Shown here: piece after piece, positions 25,859 to 35,410 of the stretch
How the letters are laid out: each line of letters begins with the position of its first letter
Numbering within the stretch: the stretch's first letter is position 1
Assembly: GCA_021295735.1 (NCBI GenBank)
Contig: JAGWBU010000002.1
Span: 29,688 to 93,687 of the forward strand
DNA from: Candidatus Poribacteria bacterium
GTDB lineage: Bacteria; Poribacteria; WGA-4E; WGA-3G
Direction: 5' to 3'
Length of the DNA stretch: 64,000 bases
Translations under genes and position numbers: made by a program
Notes under the pieces: generated by a model
Database searches by the model: none
What the model saw: only the letters and a program-made list of their open reading frames with translations
Told to the model about the DNA's origin: nothing

Positions 25859-27658
25859 ATGGCTGGCAAAAGAGAGACTTCATCTGAATTATTGAAAGGT
25901 TCTGATATTGAAGGGATCGAATCAGATAATACGGTTGACTATCCACAGCGGATTCGTGAGTTAAACTGGCAGATAGAGATGCTTGAAAACGAAGTTTCGG
26001 ATCTGAGAAGACAGTTGAGCACTGCCCCAGATGAAGATGTGGACGCGCGCCTGTATGAAATGACACGTGAACTTATGCAGGCACATAGACGCAATCGCAA
26101 ACTTACAACTACGCTCCATGAAGCAAAGGAAAAACTTGAACTCCTAAAAGAAAAGGTCAAACAACTGAGCGCGCCACCGAACAATTACGGTATTTTTCTT
26201 GGTGCGAATGATGATAACACGATTGATGTTGACATCAGTGGAAAAAAATGGCGTGTGAATCTTGATCCTGCCATCAAAGCTGATCAAATACAGATAGGGC
26301 AAGAGGTCATTGTTAATAGTGGCTTAAATGTCGTTGCGATCAAACCGCCTGAGAAACATGGAGATGTCGTTAAGATAAAAGAATTACTTGAATCTGATCG
26401 CGCTATTGTGAATCTTCGGACAGATGAAGAACAAGTTGTACGGGTTTCCGCCGCTTTGAAGGATGAACCTTTGAAGACAGGAGATAGCGTCTTGCTGAAT
26501 CATACCAGTGGGATGCTCCTTGAAAAACTTCCAAAGCGCGAACTTGACGATTTACTGCTTGAAGAAGTCCCTGATATAAGTTATGCGGACATCGGTGGAC
26601 TTGATACGCAGATAGAGTCAATTCGAGATGCCATTGAAATGCCTTACCTTTACCCTGATGAGTACCGCGAATTTGATCTGACTCCACCGAAAGGTGTGTT
26701 GCTGTATGGGCCTCCAGGATGTGGAAAAACATTGATAGCACGAGCGGTGGCGAATAACCTCGCTGAAAGTATCCGACAAAAGACCGGTAGAGATGACGTC
26801 AGAGGCTATTTTATAAATATCAAGGGCCCCGAGCTGCTTAATAAGTATGTTGGTGAAACTGAACGAAAGATACGAGAAGTCTTCCAAAAGGCACGTGACA
26901 AGTCTAAAGAGGGGTATCCTGTTGTTATCTTCTTTGACGAAATGGATTCTTTGTTCCGATCGCGCGGCATGGGAATTTCATCAGACATGGAGTCCACCCT
27001 TGTGCCACAGTTTCTCGCCGAAATTGACGGTGTAGAAAATTTACGCGATGTTATTGTTATCGGTGCAAGTAATCGGCAAGACCTCCTTGACCCCGCTGTT
27101 TTGAGACCGGGTAGACTTGACATAAAGATAAAGATTGATCGTCCCAACATTGATGGTGCCAAGGATATTTTTGCTATCTATTTAACACCGGACCTTCCGT
27201 TCGCAAAAAAAGAAATAGATGAATTTGATGGTGATACTGATAGTATTTCAGAACATTTCATAGCCGCTGCTGTGGACGAGATGTACGCGACTACAGATGA
27301 AAATAGGTTTATTGAGGTAACATACACCCGTGGCGAACGCGAAACCCTCTTTTTTAAGGATTTTGTTAGCGGAGCAATGATTAGGAACATTGTTTCACGC
27401 GCGAAAAAGACAGCAATTAAACGCTTAATAGATTCTGAAGGGAAGGAAAAAGGAATTTCGCTTGACGATTTGAAGTCCGCTATTCGAGAGGAGTATCGTG
27501 AAAACGAGGACCTACCGAATACCACGAATCCAGATGATTGGGCAAAGATTTCTGGTAGGAAGGGCGAAAAGATTGTCAACATTCGAGCACTGATTAATGA
27601 GCCAGAGGTGCGTAGAAAGCCAGAGGTAAGAGTTAGCAAAGGTGGAACATACCTATAG
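25859..27658 (+). CDS. mpa: Proteasome-associated ATPase (Mpa/ARC)
   Basis: A hexameric AAA+ unfoldase that feeds pupylated proteins to the 20S core. Order: an N-terminal coiled coil (about 20-105) that binds Pup, tandem OB folds (about 110-225), then one AAA domain with GPPGCGKT (Walker A) and FFDEMDSLF (Walker B). The final residues are GGTYL; the penultimate Tyr matches the QYL-type tail that docks into the proteasome alpha ring. Length is 599. ATG 25859 has GAGAA 8 bases upstream; GTG 25844 is an alternative. It is upstream of dop-pup-prcBA-pafA. Confidence 0.96.
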   Translation: MAGKRETSSELLKGSDIEGIESDNTVDYPQRIRELNWQIEMLENEVSDLRRQLSTAPDEDVDARLYEMTRELMQAHRRNRKLTTTLHEAKEKLELLKEKVKQLSAPPNNYGIFLGANDDNTIDVDISGKKWRVNLDPAIKADQIQIGQEVIVNSGLNVVAIKPPEKHGDVVKIKELLESDRAIVNLRTDEEQVVRVSAALKDEPLKTGDSVLLNHTSGMLLEKLPKRELDDLLLEEVPDISYADIGGLDTQIESIRDAIEMPYLYPDEYREFDLTPPKGVLLYGPPGCGKTLIARAVANNLAESIRQKTGRDDVRGYFINIKGPELLNKYVGETERKIREVFQKARDKSKEGYPVVIFFDEMDSLFRSRGMGISSDMESTLVPQFLAEIDGVENLRDVIVIGASNRQDLLDPAVLRPGRLDIKIKIDRPNIDGAKDIFAIYLTPDLPFAKKEIDEFDGDTDSISEHFIAAAVDEMYATTDENRFIEVTYTRGERETLFFKDFVSGAMIRNIVSRAKKTAIKRLIDSEGKEKGISLDDLKSAIREEYRENEDLPNTTNPDDWAKISGRKGEKIVNIRALINEPEVRRKPEVRVSKGGTYL

Positions 27659-27690
27659 TATTAGTTTATGGAAAAGTTGTGCATTGCATA

Positions 27691-27757
27691 GTAGTAGGCA
27701 CACGCCGTGTGCCGTAATCTCATCACTTGTGTACGGCACGCGGAGCGTGCCTACTAC
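27691..27757. repeat. Palindromic repeat between mpa and dop
   Basis: The 26-base arms 27691-27716 and 27732-27757 match at 23 of 26 positions (GTAGTAGGCAC... and its inverse) around a 15-base loop. The remainder of 27659-28066 is filled with ATCAACGCTGAATGC-type repeats, a GTAGAGCGTAGCGAAACCC segment, and no gene; a long frame across it is repeat-derived. It interrupts the proteasome locus without separating it functionally. Confidence 0.85.
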
Positions 27758-28066
27758 CATGTTCCAAATCAACGCTGAATGCGCTTTTGGCATTCAGCGG
27801 GTGTTAATATGTGATTGGATCAAGCCTCAGAGAGGCGAAAGGTGTATAGCAGCATCATATTTTACATTGCACAGAGTTTCAGAGGAGCGAAAGGTGATAA
27901 GAAGGACAGAATACCACACTAAATTGACACCCGCTGAATGCCATAAAGGCATTCATAGCGTTGATTTATGGGTAGAGCGTAGCGAAACCCAACATTTAGA
28001 TTTAGCATGCATGTGGTCTAATATTGCTTTTATAACTGTAGTATCTATTTGACTACGAAAGAGAAT

Positions 28067-29554
28067 ATGTCAGTACCAACAATTATCGGAACCGAAACTG
28101 AGTTCGGTATTTCCGTCAAAAATGCGCGAGAACAAGACCCGATAGCGGCTTCAACGTTAGTTGTAAACGCCTATAAAAGCCGTAACATCCCAACGATTTC
28201 ATGGGATTATGCGCAAGAAAGCCCATTGATGGATGCCCGCGGATTTATGGAAGAGAGTCAAAATCCATCGGTGGAAGACGAGAACAACAATGTTATTAAT
28301 GATATTTTGATAAACGGTGGTAGATATTATGTTGACCACGCACACCCGGAATACTGCACACCTGAATGTTCAAATGCCCGCGACCTCGTTAAATATGAAA
28401 AAGCAGGCGAACTCATTTTAGATTTAAGCCGGCTCGCTGCAGAGCAGTTGCTGCTGGATAATCAAGAAATTATTATCTATAAAAACAATACTGATTACAA
28501 AGGACATAGTTACGGAGCACATGAAAATTACTTGATGTCGCGTAAGGTGTCATTTTCGGATATTGTAGATGGATTAACACCTTTCCTCGTAACACGACAG
28601 ATTATTACCGGTAGTGGTAAGGTAGGAGCAGAAAACGGGGCAGACGATACGGATTTCCAAATCTCACAACGAGCAGATTTCTTTGAAAAAGAGGTCGGTC
28701 TCAGCACAATGGTTGAACGTCCGTTGATAAACACCCGTGATGAACCACACGCAGATTCAAAACTTTATCGTAGGTTGCATGTGATTGTGGGCGATTCGAA
28801 CATGTCCGAATTTGCTATCTACCTGAAAGTCGGGATTACGGCTATCGTCTTACAATTAATTGAGAAAGGGGTTATCGGTAAGCAATTTGCTTTACAAGAA
28901 CCTGTTGCAGTGATAAAATCGGTATCGCGTGATCTATCGTGCAAAAACAAGATTGAACTTAAAGATAACCGCAAGTGGACAGCAATAGAGGTTCAACGGG
29001 CGTATCTTGAGCTTGCGCATCAACATCTTTCGGGTGAAGAACGAACGCCTATAGTTGAGGATGTTTTAGAAAAGTGGGATTTTGTTTTAAAAGGTTTAGA
29101 AGTTGATCCGATGTCTTTAGGGCAGCATTTAGATTGGATCATCAAGAAACGGCTAATTGATGCTTATGTCGCACGTCACGATTTCAAATGGACTGACCCG
29201 CGTGTTCGGATGATGGATCTTCAGTATCATGACCTGCGACCCGATAAAGGACTTTATGCACGATTGCTGAAAAATGGGCATGTTGAACGTATATTAACGC
29301 ATGAAGAAATCGTTCATGCAATTCAGCATCCTCCATTAGATACCCGCGCATATTTTCGAGGCACATGTTTACGAAAATTTCCTAATGAAATTCATAGTGT
29401 GAGTTGGAATTCAATAATTTTTAATGGTCCAACAGGTTTTGATAAAATTATGATGGAACGTCCACACTTTGGCACACAAGAAATTGTTGGTGAACTATTA
29501 AACACCTGTACGGTCGTTGATCTCGTGAACCAAATCCGAGCTGACTGCAAATAA
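28067..29554 (+). CDS. dop: Pup deamidase/depupylase Dop
   Basis: Dop converts the C-terminal Gln of Pup to Glu and removes Pup from substrates, using ATP as cofactor in a glutamine-synthetase-like fold. The 495-residue protein starts with GTETEFGISV. It carries an insertion near 30-85 (the Dop loop, absent from the PafA paralogue downstream), HPEYCTPEC, and NTRDEPHADSKLYRRLHVIVGDSN. ATG 28067 follows AAAGAG; a TTG at 28049 is less likely. Dop comes directly before pup, the usual gene order. Confidence 0.96.
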   Translation: MSVPTIIGTETEFGISVKNAREQDPIAASTLVVNAYKSRNIPTISWDYAQESPLMDARGFMEESQNPSVEDENNNVINDILINGGRYYVDHAHPEYCTPECSNARDLVKYEKAGELILDLSRLAAEQLLLDNQEIIIYKNNTDYKGHSYGAHENYLMSRKVSFSDIVDGLTPFLVTRQIITGSGKVGAENGADDTDFQISQRADFFEKEVGLSTMVERPLINTRDEPHADSKLYRRLHVIVGDSNMSEFAIYLKVGITAIVLQLIEKGVIGKQFALQEPVAVIKSVSRDLSCKNKIELKDNRKWTAIEVQRAYLELAHQHLSGEERTPIVEDVLEKWDFVLKGLEVDPMSLGQHLDWIIKKRLIDAYVARHDFKWTDPRVRMMDLQYHDLRPDKGLYARLLKNGHVERILTHEEIVHAIQHPPLDTRAYFRGTCLRKFPNEIHSVSWNSIIFNGPTGFDKIMMERPHFGTQEIVGELLNTCTVVDLVNQIRADCK

Positions 29555-29639
29555 TTTAGTTGATAAGATTTTATCCCTAATGCTGAAAATGTAAGGTATA
29601 CGGAATTTCCGTTGCCCGTAATTATAAAAGGAGTCCAAG

Positions 29640-29837
29640 ATGCCAAGCGAAAAACAGCAAGAATACAGAGATCATCCCGCGAATGAAACTGCGGAGATAC
29701 AGCCCAATTCTGAATTCAATGAAAACGTAGATGAGTTGACTGAAGATTTAGATGCGCTCCTTGATGAAATCGACGAAATTCTGGAAGAAGACTCCGAGGA
29801 ATTCGTCGAGAACTACATCCAGCGGGGAGGGCAGTAG
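29640..29837 (+). CDS. pup: Prokaryotic ubiquitin-like protein Pup
   Basis: Pup is the small disordered tag. The 65-residue, very acidic protein ends in GGQ, so Dop must deamidate it before PafA can attach it to lysines. The C-terminal half (about 28-60) is the helix-forming, coiled-coil region that binds Mpa (ELTEDLDALLDEIDEILEE). It lies between dop and prcB, with AAGGAGTCC upstream; prcB begins 2 bases after its stop. Confidence 0.97.
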   Translation: MPSEKQQEYRDHPANETAEIQPNSEFNENVDELTEDLDALLDEIDEILEEDSEEFVENYIQRGGQ

Positions 29838-29839
29838 GA

Positions 29840-30631
29840 TTGCTCAAACTCCATGATTATGGAACTACCGATTTTTTGCAAATTCTGAAGAACCGATACC
29901 CCGATCAGGTTGGTAACTGGAACCAACCTAACGGATTACAAGATGCGCTTCCACAAAATGTTTTGGAAGGCACTACGGTCCTCGCGCTTGTGTATAATGA
30001 CGGTGTTATTATTGCCGGTGATCGTCAAGCAACAGAAGGTTACCAAGTTGGAGAACGTCGAATTCAGAAGGTTTATAAAATTGATAGACACTCTGCAATA
30101 GCGGTTGCTGGTGTTGCGGGGCCCTGTATTGAAACAGCAAAACTTTTCCAAGTTCAAGTTGAATTTTATGAAAAGATAGAAGGGGCACCCTTAAGTTTGG
30201 ATGGGCAAGCGAATTATTTGTCCAGTCTTGTCAGAGCGAATTTAAGTTTAGCGATGCAAGGGTTAATTGTTTTGCCGCTTTTTGCTGGGTATGACTTAAA
30301 ACGTGAAACAGGACGGATTTTTAAGTACGATGCGCTCGGTGGACGTTACGAGGAAGACGCCTATTATGCTATCGGTTCCGGTGGGAAGGATGCGCGTTCA
30401 ACTTTAAAAAAGTTGTATCAACCGAATATGTCCAAAGAATCGGCACTCAACGCTGTTGCAGAAGCACTCTGGGATGCAGCAGATGAGGATATTGCGACTG
30501 GCGGTCCTGATTTGATTCGGAAAATCTTTCCGACCTTGACATTAATTACAGAAGCAGGTGTATCAGAGGTGCCAGACGATACCGTTGCAGCGTTGTACCG
30601 AGAGTTAGTCGCTCGCTTAGAACAGTCGTAG
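29840..30631 (+). CDS. prcB: Proteasome subunit beta
   Basis: The catalytic 20S subunit, 263 residues. A 44-residue propeptide ends in EG, and cleavage exposes the N-terminal nucleophile Thr45 (TTVLALVYNDG). Lys and Asp of the active site lie in GDRQATEG and the IQKVYKID segment, and the GSGG stretch near residue 180 is conserved. The start is TTG 29840, two bases after pup, so it is probably coupled. It forms the double inner rings of the proteasome with PrcA as outer rings. Confidence 0.95.
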   Translation: MLKLHDYGTTDFLQILKNRYPDQVGNWNQPNGLQDALPQNVLEGTTVLALVYNDGVIIAGDRQATEGYQVGERRIQKVYKIDRHSAIAVAGVAGPCIETAKLFQVQVEFYEKIEGAPLSLDGQANYLSSLVRANLSLAMQGLIVLPLFAGYDLKRETGRIFKYDALGGRYEEDAYYAIGSGGKDARSTLKKLYQPNMSKESALNAVAEALWDAADEDIATGGPDLIRKIFPTLTLITEAGVSEVPDDTVAALYRELVARLEQS

Positions 30632-30673
30632 GCGGGTTTTTCTACGTACTCGGTAAATCTTGAGGAGTTGTGA

Positions 30674-31384
30674 ATGTCGACGCCTTATTATGTGTCGCCC
30701 GAACAGATTTGGGAAGATAAAAAGGATTTTGTCCGTCGCGGAATTGAGCAAGCGAAAGAGGTGGTTGCCTTAGAATATAAGGACGGACTGCTGATGGTTG
30801 CCGAAAACCCGCGCAGAACGACCTTTAAAATTTCTGAAATTTATGACAGAATAGCACTCGCCTCAACAGGTCGTGTTGCAGAATATGAGGCGCTTCGTGT
30901 AGCAGGTATTCGTGAATCTGAAATGAAAGGTTATACTTACTACCGTGAAGATGTCACTGGAAAATGGTTGACAAACCTATATTCACAACACATGGGGGCG
31001 ATCGCTCAGGCATGGGATGCAAAACCGTTAGAGATTGAACTACTTGTATGTGAAGTAGATGGAAATCCAGCTGTCGGTAGTCAGATTTACTATGTAGACT
31101 TTGACGGGACCTATCACGAAGAGGAAAAATTTGCAGTTATAGGCGGCAGGGCAGAATCTATAACTAATATCCTAAAAGAAACTTACACAGAAGGTTTAGA
31201 ATTAGCCGCAGCATTACAACTTGCTTCACAGACTCTTGAACGTATTGAAGCAGAAGAGTCGGAACCGTATGAGATATCGCCACAAACCATAGAAGTTGCG
31301 TGTCTTGACGTAACCGCTGGACGCCGTAAATTTCGTCGGTTTTCCATTGAAGATATAGCTGAGATTTTTAACCATGCATCGTAG
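30674..31384 (+). CDS. prcA: Proteasome subunit alpha
   Basis: The structural gating subunit, 236 residues. The N terminus (about 1-15) would form the gate; the fold shows RRGIEQAKEVVALEYKDG, and no propeptide or catalytic Thr is present. Alpha subunits such as this receive the Mpa C-terminal tails between neighbouring subunits. It follows prcB by 42 bases with the ribosome site TGAGGAG and overlaps pafA by 11 bases. Confidence 0.94.
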   Translation: MSTPYYVSPEQIWEDKKDFVRRGIEQAKEVVALEYKDGLLMVAENPRRTTFKISEIYDRIALASTGRVAEYEALRVAGIRESEMKGYTYYREDVTGKWLTNLYSQHMGAIAQAWDAKPLEIELLVCEVDGNPAVGSQIYYVDFDGTYHEEEKFAVIGGRAESITNILKETYTEGLELAAALQLASQTLERIEAEESEPYEISPQTIEVACLDVTAGRRKFRRFSIEDIAEIFNHAS

Positions 31385-32735
31385 AATATACGGATTGGAA
31401 ACCGAGTACGGGATAATCTGTACCCCAGAGAAGAACAGAGGCAAAAAACTAACGGTTCAGAATGTAGTTATGTATCTGTTTCGTGAAATTATATCTGGGC
31501 GGATGTATCCTGATGTATTTTTAGAAAACGGTGCTCGGTTTTATCAAGACATTGGGTGTCACCCTGAATATGCCACTCCAGAATGTGACGATATTATAGA
31601 GTTGGTGGCGCATGATAAAGCAGGAGAGCGAATCGTAACACGACTTGCCACAACTGCTGAGCGCAGGATGCGCGCCGACGGTTTTCGCGGCAAGATCTCC
31701 ATTTTTAAGAATAATTTAGATACGGTAGGAAATACTTATGGCTGTCATGAAAACTATCTCATGGAGCGAGAAAAGGTTAGTTTTCGGCAGTTAGCATCAC
31801 AACTCATTCCTTTTTTTGTCACCCGACAAATATATTCAGGCGCAGGTAAAGTCAAGCGAAGCGATCAAGGTTTCTATGAGATTTCGCAGCGCGCCCAGCA
31901 CATCCGAGAAGAAATTTCCATTGCTACAACGACCGCACGCGGTATCATAAATACGCGCGATGAACCCCACGCTGACCGAGAAAAATATAGGCGATTGCAT
32001 GTCATCGTTGGTGATTCCAATATGTCCGAATTTTCAACCTTTTTGAAAGTCGGCACAACCGGAATCGTTCTCCGCATGATTGAAGATCATTTTATCAATG
32101 AACGTTTTGCCCTGCGTAATTCTGTGCAAGCGATACACGAAATTTCTGAAGACATTACCTGCAAACGACTTATTGAACTTGAGAACGGGAAGAGGCTTTC
32201 TGCTGTTGAACTTCAATGGCAATACTTTGAATGTGCAAAACGGTACCTTGAACAGGCTGAATCTGATCCGACCACTGACGAGGTTATGGCACGTTGGGAA
32301 TATGTGATGACCTGCCTTGAAGATGATCCGATGCAACTGGAACGTGAACTTGATTGGGTCATTAAGCGGAAGTGGATTGAAACTTACGTCCAACACCGCT
32401 CCTTAAACTGGGATTCCGCAGAAGTGAGACGTTTAGATTTAGAATACCACAACATTCGGCAAGATGCCGGGGTTTATTATAAAGCAGAAAAACGAGGATT
32501 GACAGAAAGGATTTTAGATGATGCCCAGATTCGGCATGCGATGCACGCGCCACCTGAACGTACCCGCGCAAAGTTTCGAGGAAGATTTATCAAACTCGTC
32601 AATAATGGAAAAGTTCTATGTGGTGTAAATTGGAGTTATATCCAACTGTATGAACCCTATCAAAAATTGTACTTGTCTACGGACCCGCTTGAACCCGAAT
32701 TTGAAGAAGCGAGTAGAATGATTTATTCAATTTAA
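31374..32735 (+). CDS. pafA: Pup ligase PafA
   Basis: PafA joins the C-terminal Glu of deamidated Pup to substrate lysines with ATP. The 453-residue paralogue of Dop begins RRIYGLETEYGI, the substrate-binding and metal-coordinating strand. It lacks the Dop loop, and has HPEYATPEC, NTRDEPHADREKYRRLHVIVGDSN and the C-terminal WSYIQL domain. It overlaps prcA by 11 bases and closes the locus. An AT-rich perfect hairpin (AATAACT-CTG-AGTTATT, 32757-32773) lies shortly after its stop. Confidence 0.96.
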   Translation: MHRRIYGLETEYGIICTPEKNRGKKLTVQNVVMYLFREIISGRMYPDVFLENGARFYQDIGCHPEYATPECDDIIELVAHDKAGERIVTRLATTAERRMRADGFRGKISIFKNNLDTVGNTYGCHENYLMEREKVSFRQLASQLIPFFVTRQIYSGAGKVKRSDQGFYEISQRAQHIREEISIATTTARGIINTRDEPHADREKYRRLHVIVGDSNMSEFSTFLKVGTTGIVLRMIEDHFINERFALRNSVQAIHEISEDITCKRLIELENGKRLSAVELQWQYFECAKRYLEQAESDPTTDEVMARWEYVMTCLEDDPMQLERELDWVIKRKWIETYVQHRSLNWDSAEVRRLDLEYHNIRQDAGVYYKAEKRGLTERILDDAQIRHAMHAPPERTRAKFRGRFIKLVNNGKVLCGVNWSYIQLYEPYQKLYLSTDPLEPEFEEASRMIYSI

Positions 32736-32809
32736 TCCTAAAACATCTGAATATAAAATAACTCTGAGTTATTATGCCTTGCCTCAACACAATCTAATTA
32801 ATTCCAACC

Positions 32810-32838
32810 TTGACACGCACTTCCGGTTACGCTATAAT
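32810..32838 (+). promoter_or_regulatory. Consensus sigma-70 promoter for the Uma2 gene
   Basis: TTGACA at 32810-32815 and TATAAT at 32833-32838 are both full consensus with a 17-base spacer. It lies 30 bases before the Uma2 start. Confidence 0.8.
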
Positions 32839-32867
32839 GAATTATCAGTGAATTACCGGAGGAACCC

Positions 32868-33458
32868 ATGGCAACTTCTGCAGCACAAACATACCTCACA
32901 CCCGAAGAATATATCACTTTAGAACGCAAGGCGATACCTGACGCAGAAACAGTTAGAAGTGAGTACGTTAAGGGGAAAATAATCGCAATGTCTGGAGCAA
33001 GTTTCGCACATAATTTGATTACAGCAAACATATCTGCTGGATTGCATGCTCGCTTGAGAGACAGTGGATGTGTCGCGATCGCTAACGAAATGCGGGTAAG
33101 CACACCCAGTACTTCATCCTATTTCTACCCTGATGTTGTTGTCGTTTGTGAAGAACCACGTTTTGAAGATGATGTCTTTGATATACTCCTCAACCCAATT
33201 ATTCTCGTAGAAGTTTTGTCACCTTCAACAGAGGCTTATGATCGCGGTGAAAAATTTATCCATTACCGACAGATTGAATCTTTACAGGAATACATCCTTG
33301 TTGCACAAGACAAGATTTGTGTTGAGATCTTCCGTCGACAAGAGAACAATTGGATTCTCACCGATTTTCAAAACCTTGAAGAACTCCTCCCACTTAATTC
33401 AGTCCAATCCGAACTCCCTTTACGTGAGATTTATGATCGCGTAACATTTCCTGAGTAA
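32868..33458 (+). CDS. Uma2 family endonuclease-like protein
   Basis: A 196-residue protein of the Uma2/DUF820 family, a PD-(D/E)xK-like fold of unclear role that is expanded in Cyanobacteria and Planctomycetes-like phyla. The family marks are LTPEEYITLE at the start, YPDVVVVCE near 85-93 (the catalytic Asp) and LVEVLSPSTEAYDRGEK near 108-124 (the Glu). A perfect promoter precedes it. It is adjacent to the type III restriction-modification genes but has no known link with them. Confidence 0.88.
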   Translation: MATSAAQTYLTPEEYITLERKAIPDAETVRSEYVKGKIIAMSGASFAHNLITANISAGLHARLRDSGCVAIANEMRVSTPSTSSYFYPDVVVVCEEPRFEDDVFDILLNPIILVEVLSPSTEAYDRGEKFIHYRQIESLQEYILVAQDKICVEIFRRQENNWILTDFQNLEELLPLNSVQSELPLREIYDRVTFPE

Positions 33459-33471
33459 AAACAGGCGGACT

Positions 33472-35157
33472 GTGAAAGATACCACATCTATGTCAAAACA
33501 GAACTTCAACGAAAAACTGATCGCACTCCTCAAAACCAACCCAGACTTTACTGACGAATCAGACGAACTCCTCCCCGCCGCAGTCAAAGACCATGCATGG
33601 AAACTTGACCATAACCTCATCAGATTATTGCTGTCCGACCCACAAATAAAATCTACCTTCTTTGACAAAATTGATGGACATTGGGTTTTCAATCACAACA
33701 CCTTTATTGACTATATCAGTGCCAAAAACTTCCTTGCCAATTCTTACACCCAATTCCGCAACAAAATCGGCTTGAACATTGATGGCAAGTTTCTGCGTGA
33801 ACGTGGTGAAGTTTCGCTCGTGTGGCCCTACAAAGATTGTGTGCTTGAAGGCGGACAGACAAAGGAGGAGGAAAAACGTAAAGAGATTTTCTTCAATGAA
33901 ATCCTTGCGCAAGACGAAATCAATCGGATGTTTGATCCGAAGGTGCTTACCAACTGGAAACGCCACACTGCTGCAGGTGAACAGGACGTAACCGAGATAA
34001 AGCGCGATGACAGCGGCACGATACGTGAAAACCTTATCATCAAAGGCAATAACCTCATCGCACTCCATACCCTCAAACAGCAGTTCCGCGGGCAGGTCAA
34101 ACTGATTTATATTGATCCCCCTTTTAACACTGGAAACGATTCATTTGGTTATAACGACTCATTTAACCATTCCACTTGGCTAACGTTTATGAAGAATAGA
34201 CTGGAAGTGGCTAAAGAATTGTTAAAAGATGATGGTTCAATCTATGTTCATCTTGATGCCAATGAAGTCCATTATTGTAAAGTATTGATGGATGAAATTT
34301 TTGGTCGAGGCAATTTTCAGCGCGAAATTATTTGGCGGATTGGTTGGGTATCAGGTTTCAAAACAGCAGTGAAGAATTGGGTCAGAAATCATGATACAAT
34401 TCTGTTTTATACAAATAAAAAATTGTTTTTTAATAAGGAGTATATCCCATATCCAGAGAATTATGTGCGTAGGGATGGAAGTACTCCAGATGGAGTAGGA
34501 CAAGCCATAGAAGATACTTGGAATTGCAGTGAGTTGGACAAACTTGATTCAATTCAAATTAAGAGTTTTGGTAAAGAAAAAACTGGTTTTCTTACTCAAA
34601 AAAATGAAGAATTGTTAAAACGTATAATATTTTCTGCGACAAATGAAGGTGATATTGTCCTTGATTTTACTGCGGGAAGTGGCACAACAAATGCAGTTGC
34701 TCACAAAATGAACAGACAATACATTGGCATTGAACAGTTAGGGAAAGGCGTAGTTTATACAATTGAACGCTTAAAAAAAGTAATTGCTGGTGATCAATTT
34801 GGTATCTCTAAATCGGTTAATTGGCAGGGTGGTGGTGATTTCATTTATTGCGAACTGATGCAATACAACCAAGCCTATATGGATAAAATCCAAGCCGCAC
34901 AATCCTCCGATGAGCTTATCGCACTCTGGAAAGACATCGCCGAAAACTCCTTCTTGAACTGGTATGTCAACGCAGAAACGCCCTATGAAGCAATAGAAGA
35001 TTTCATTGCCATTGATGACCTTGAAGCACAGAAACATCTATTGGTAGAACTGCTGGATAAAAATCAACTCTATGTCAACCTCTCCGAAATAGAGGATGCG
35101 GATTTTGCGGTGAGTGCGGAAGATAAGGCGTTGAATAAGATGTTTTATGGAGAATAA
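33472..35157 (+). CDS. mod: Type III DNA adenine methyltransferase (Mod)
   Basis: A 561-residue beta-class N6-adenine or N4-cytosine methyltransferase. Motif IV DPPFNTG near 219-225 comes before motif I DFTAGSGTT near 401-409, which is the order of type III Mod proteins, and the first 150 residues match the usual Mod N terminus. The stretch between the motifs (about 290-400, the target-recognition region) is much richer in A and T than the rest. The partner restriction gene lies at 37105, after two inserted genes. Start GTG 33472 has AGGCGG just upstream; ATG 33490 is possible. Confidence 0.9.
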   Translation: MKDTTSMSKQNFNEKLIALLKTNPDFTDESDELLPAAVKDHAWKLDHNLIRLLLSDPQIKSTFFDKIDGHWVFNHNTFIDYISAKNFLANSYTQFRNKIGLNIDGKFLRERGEVSLVWPYKDCVLEGGQTKEEEKRKEIFFNEILAQDEINRMFDPKVLTNWKRHTAAGEQDVTEIKRDDSGTIRENLIIKGNNLIALHTLKQQFRGQVKLIYIDPPFNTGNDSFGYNDSFNHSTWLTFMKNRLEVAKELLKDDGSIYVHLDANEVHYCKVLMDEIFGRGNFQREIIWRIGWVSGFKTAVKNWVRNHDTILFYTNKKLFFNKEYIPYPENYVRRDGSTPDGVGQAIEDTWNCSELDKLDSIQIKSFGKEKTGFLTQKNEELLKRIIFSATNEGDIVLDFTAGSGTTNAVAHKMNRQYIGIEQLGKGVVYTIERLKKVIAGDQFGISKSVNWQGGGDFIYCELMQYNQAYMDKIQAAQSSDELIALWKDIAENSFLNWYVNAETPYEAIEDFIAIDDLEAQKHLLVELLDKNQLYVNLSEIEDADFAVSAEDKALNKMFYGE

Positions 35158-35302
35158 AAAACCAGGGATATAGGATTGTGCAAACCGCAGCCCGACAATC
35201 ACCAGGCATGGAGCCGTTTTCGTCCCTGACAATTGATAATATTACACCACAAAGATTGGTAAATATCAATAATGAATCATATCTTTTTTGGAGAATCGTA
35301 TC

Positions 35303-35331
35303 TTGACATTTTGTTTCTTTTGTGATATACT
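35303..35331 (+). promoter_or_regulatory. Sigma-70 promoter for the ImmA/DUF4411 pair
   Basis: TTGACA at 35303-35308 and TATACT at 35326-35331 with a 17-base spacer. It lies within the 244-base gap after mod, so transcription of the inserted pair does not depend on mod. A short dyad (ACAT-GTATT-ATGT) follows near 35343 and might be an operator for the encoded HTH protein. Confidence 0.75.
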
Positions 35332-35410
35332 TTAATTCACAACATGTATTATGTGTTAATTTTATATTTACTATTGATTTATTATTATCAAGTTTTGCAG
35401 GGTGTATACC

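Noticed and set aside
27642..28052. 136-codon frame between mpa and dop
   Set aside because: It crosses palindromic repeats and overlaps the mpa end; there is no ribosome site or family resemblance.
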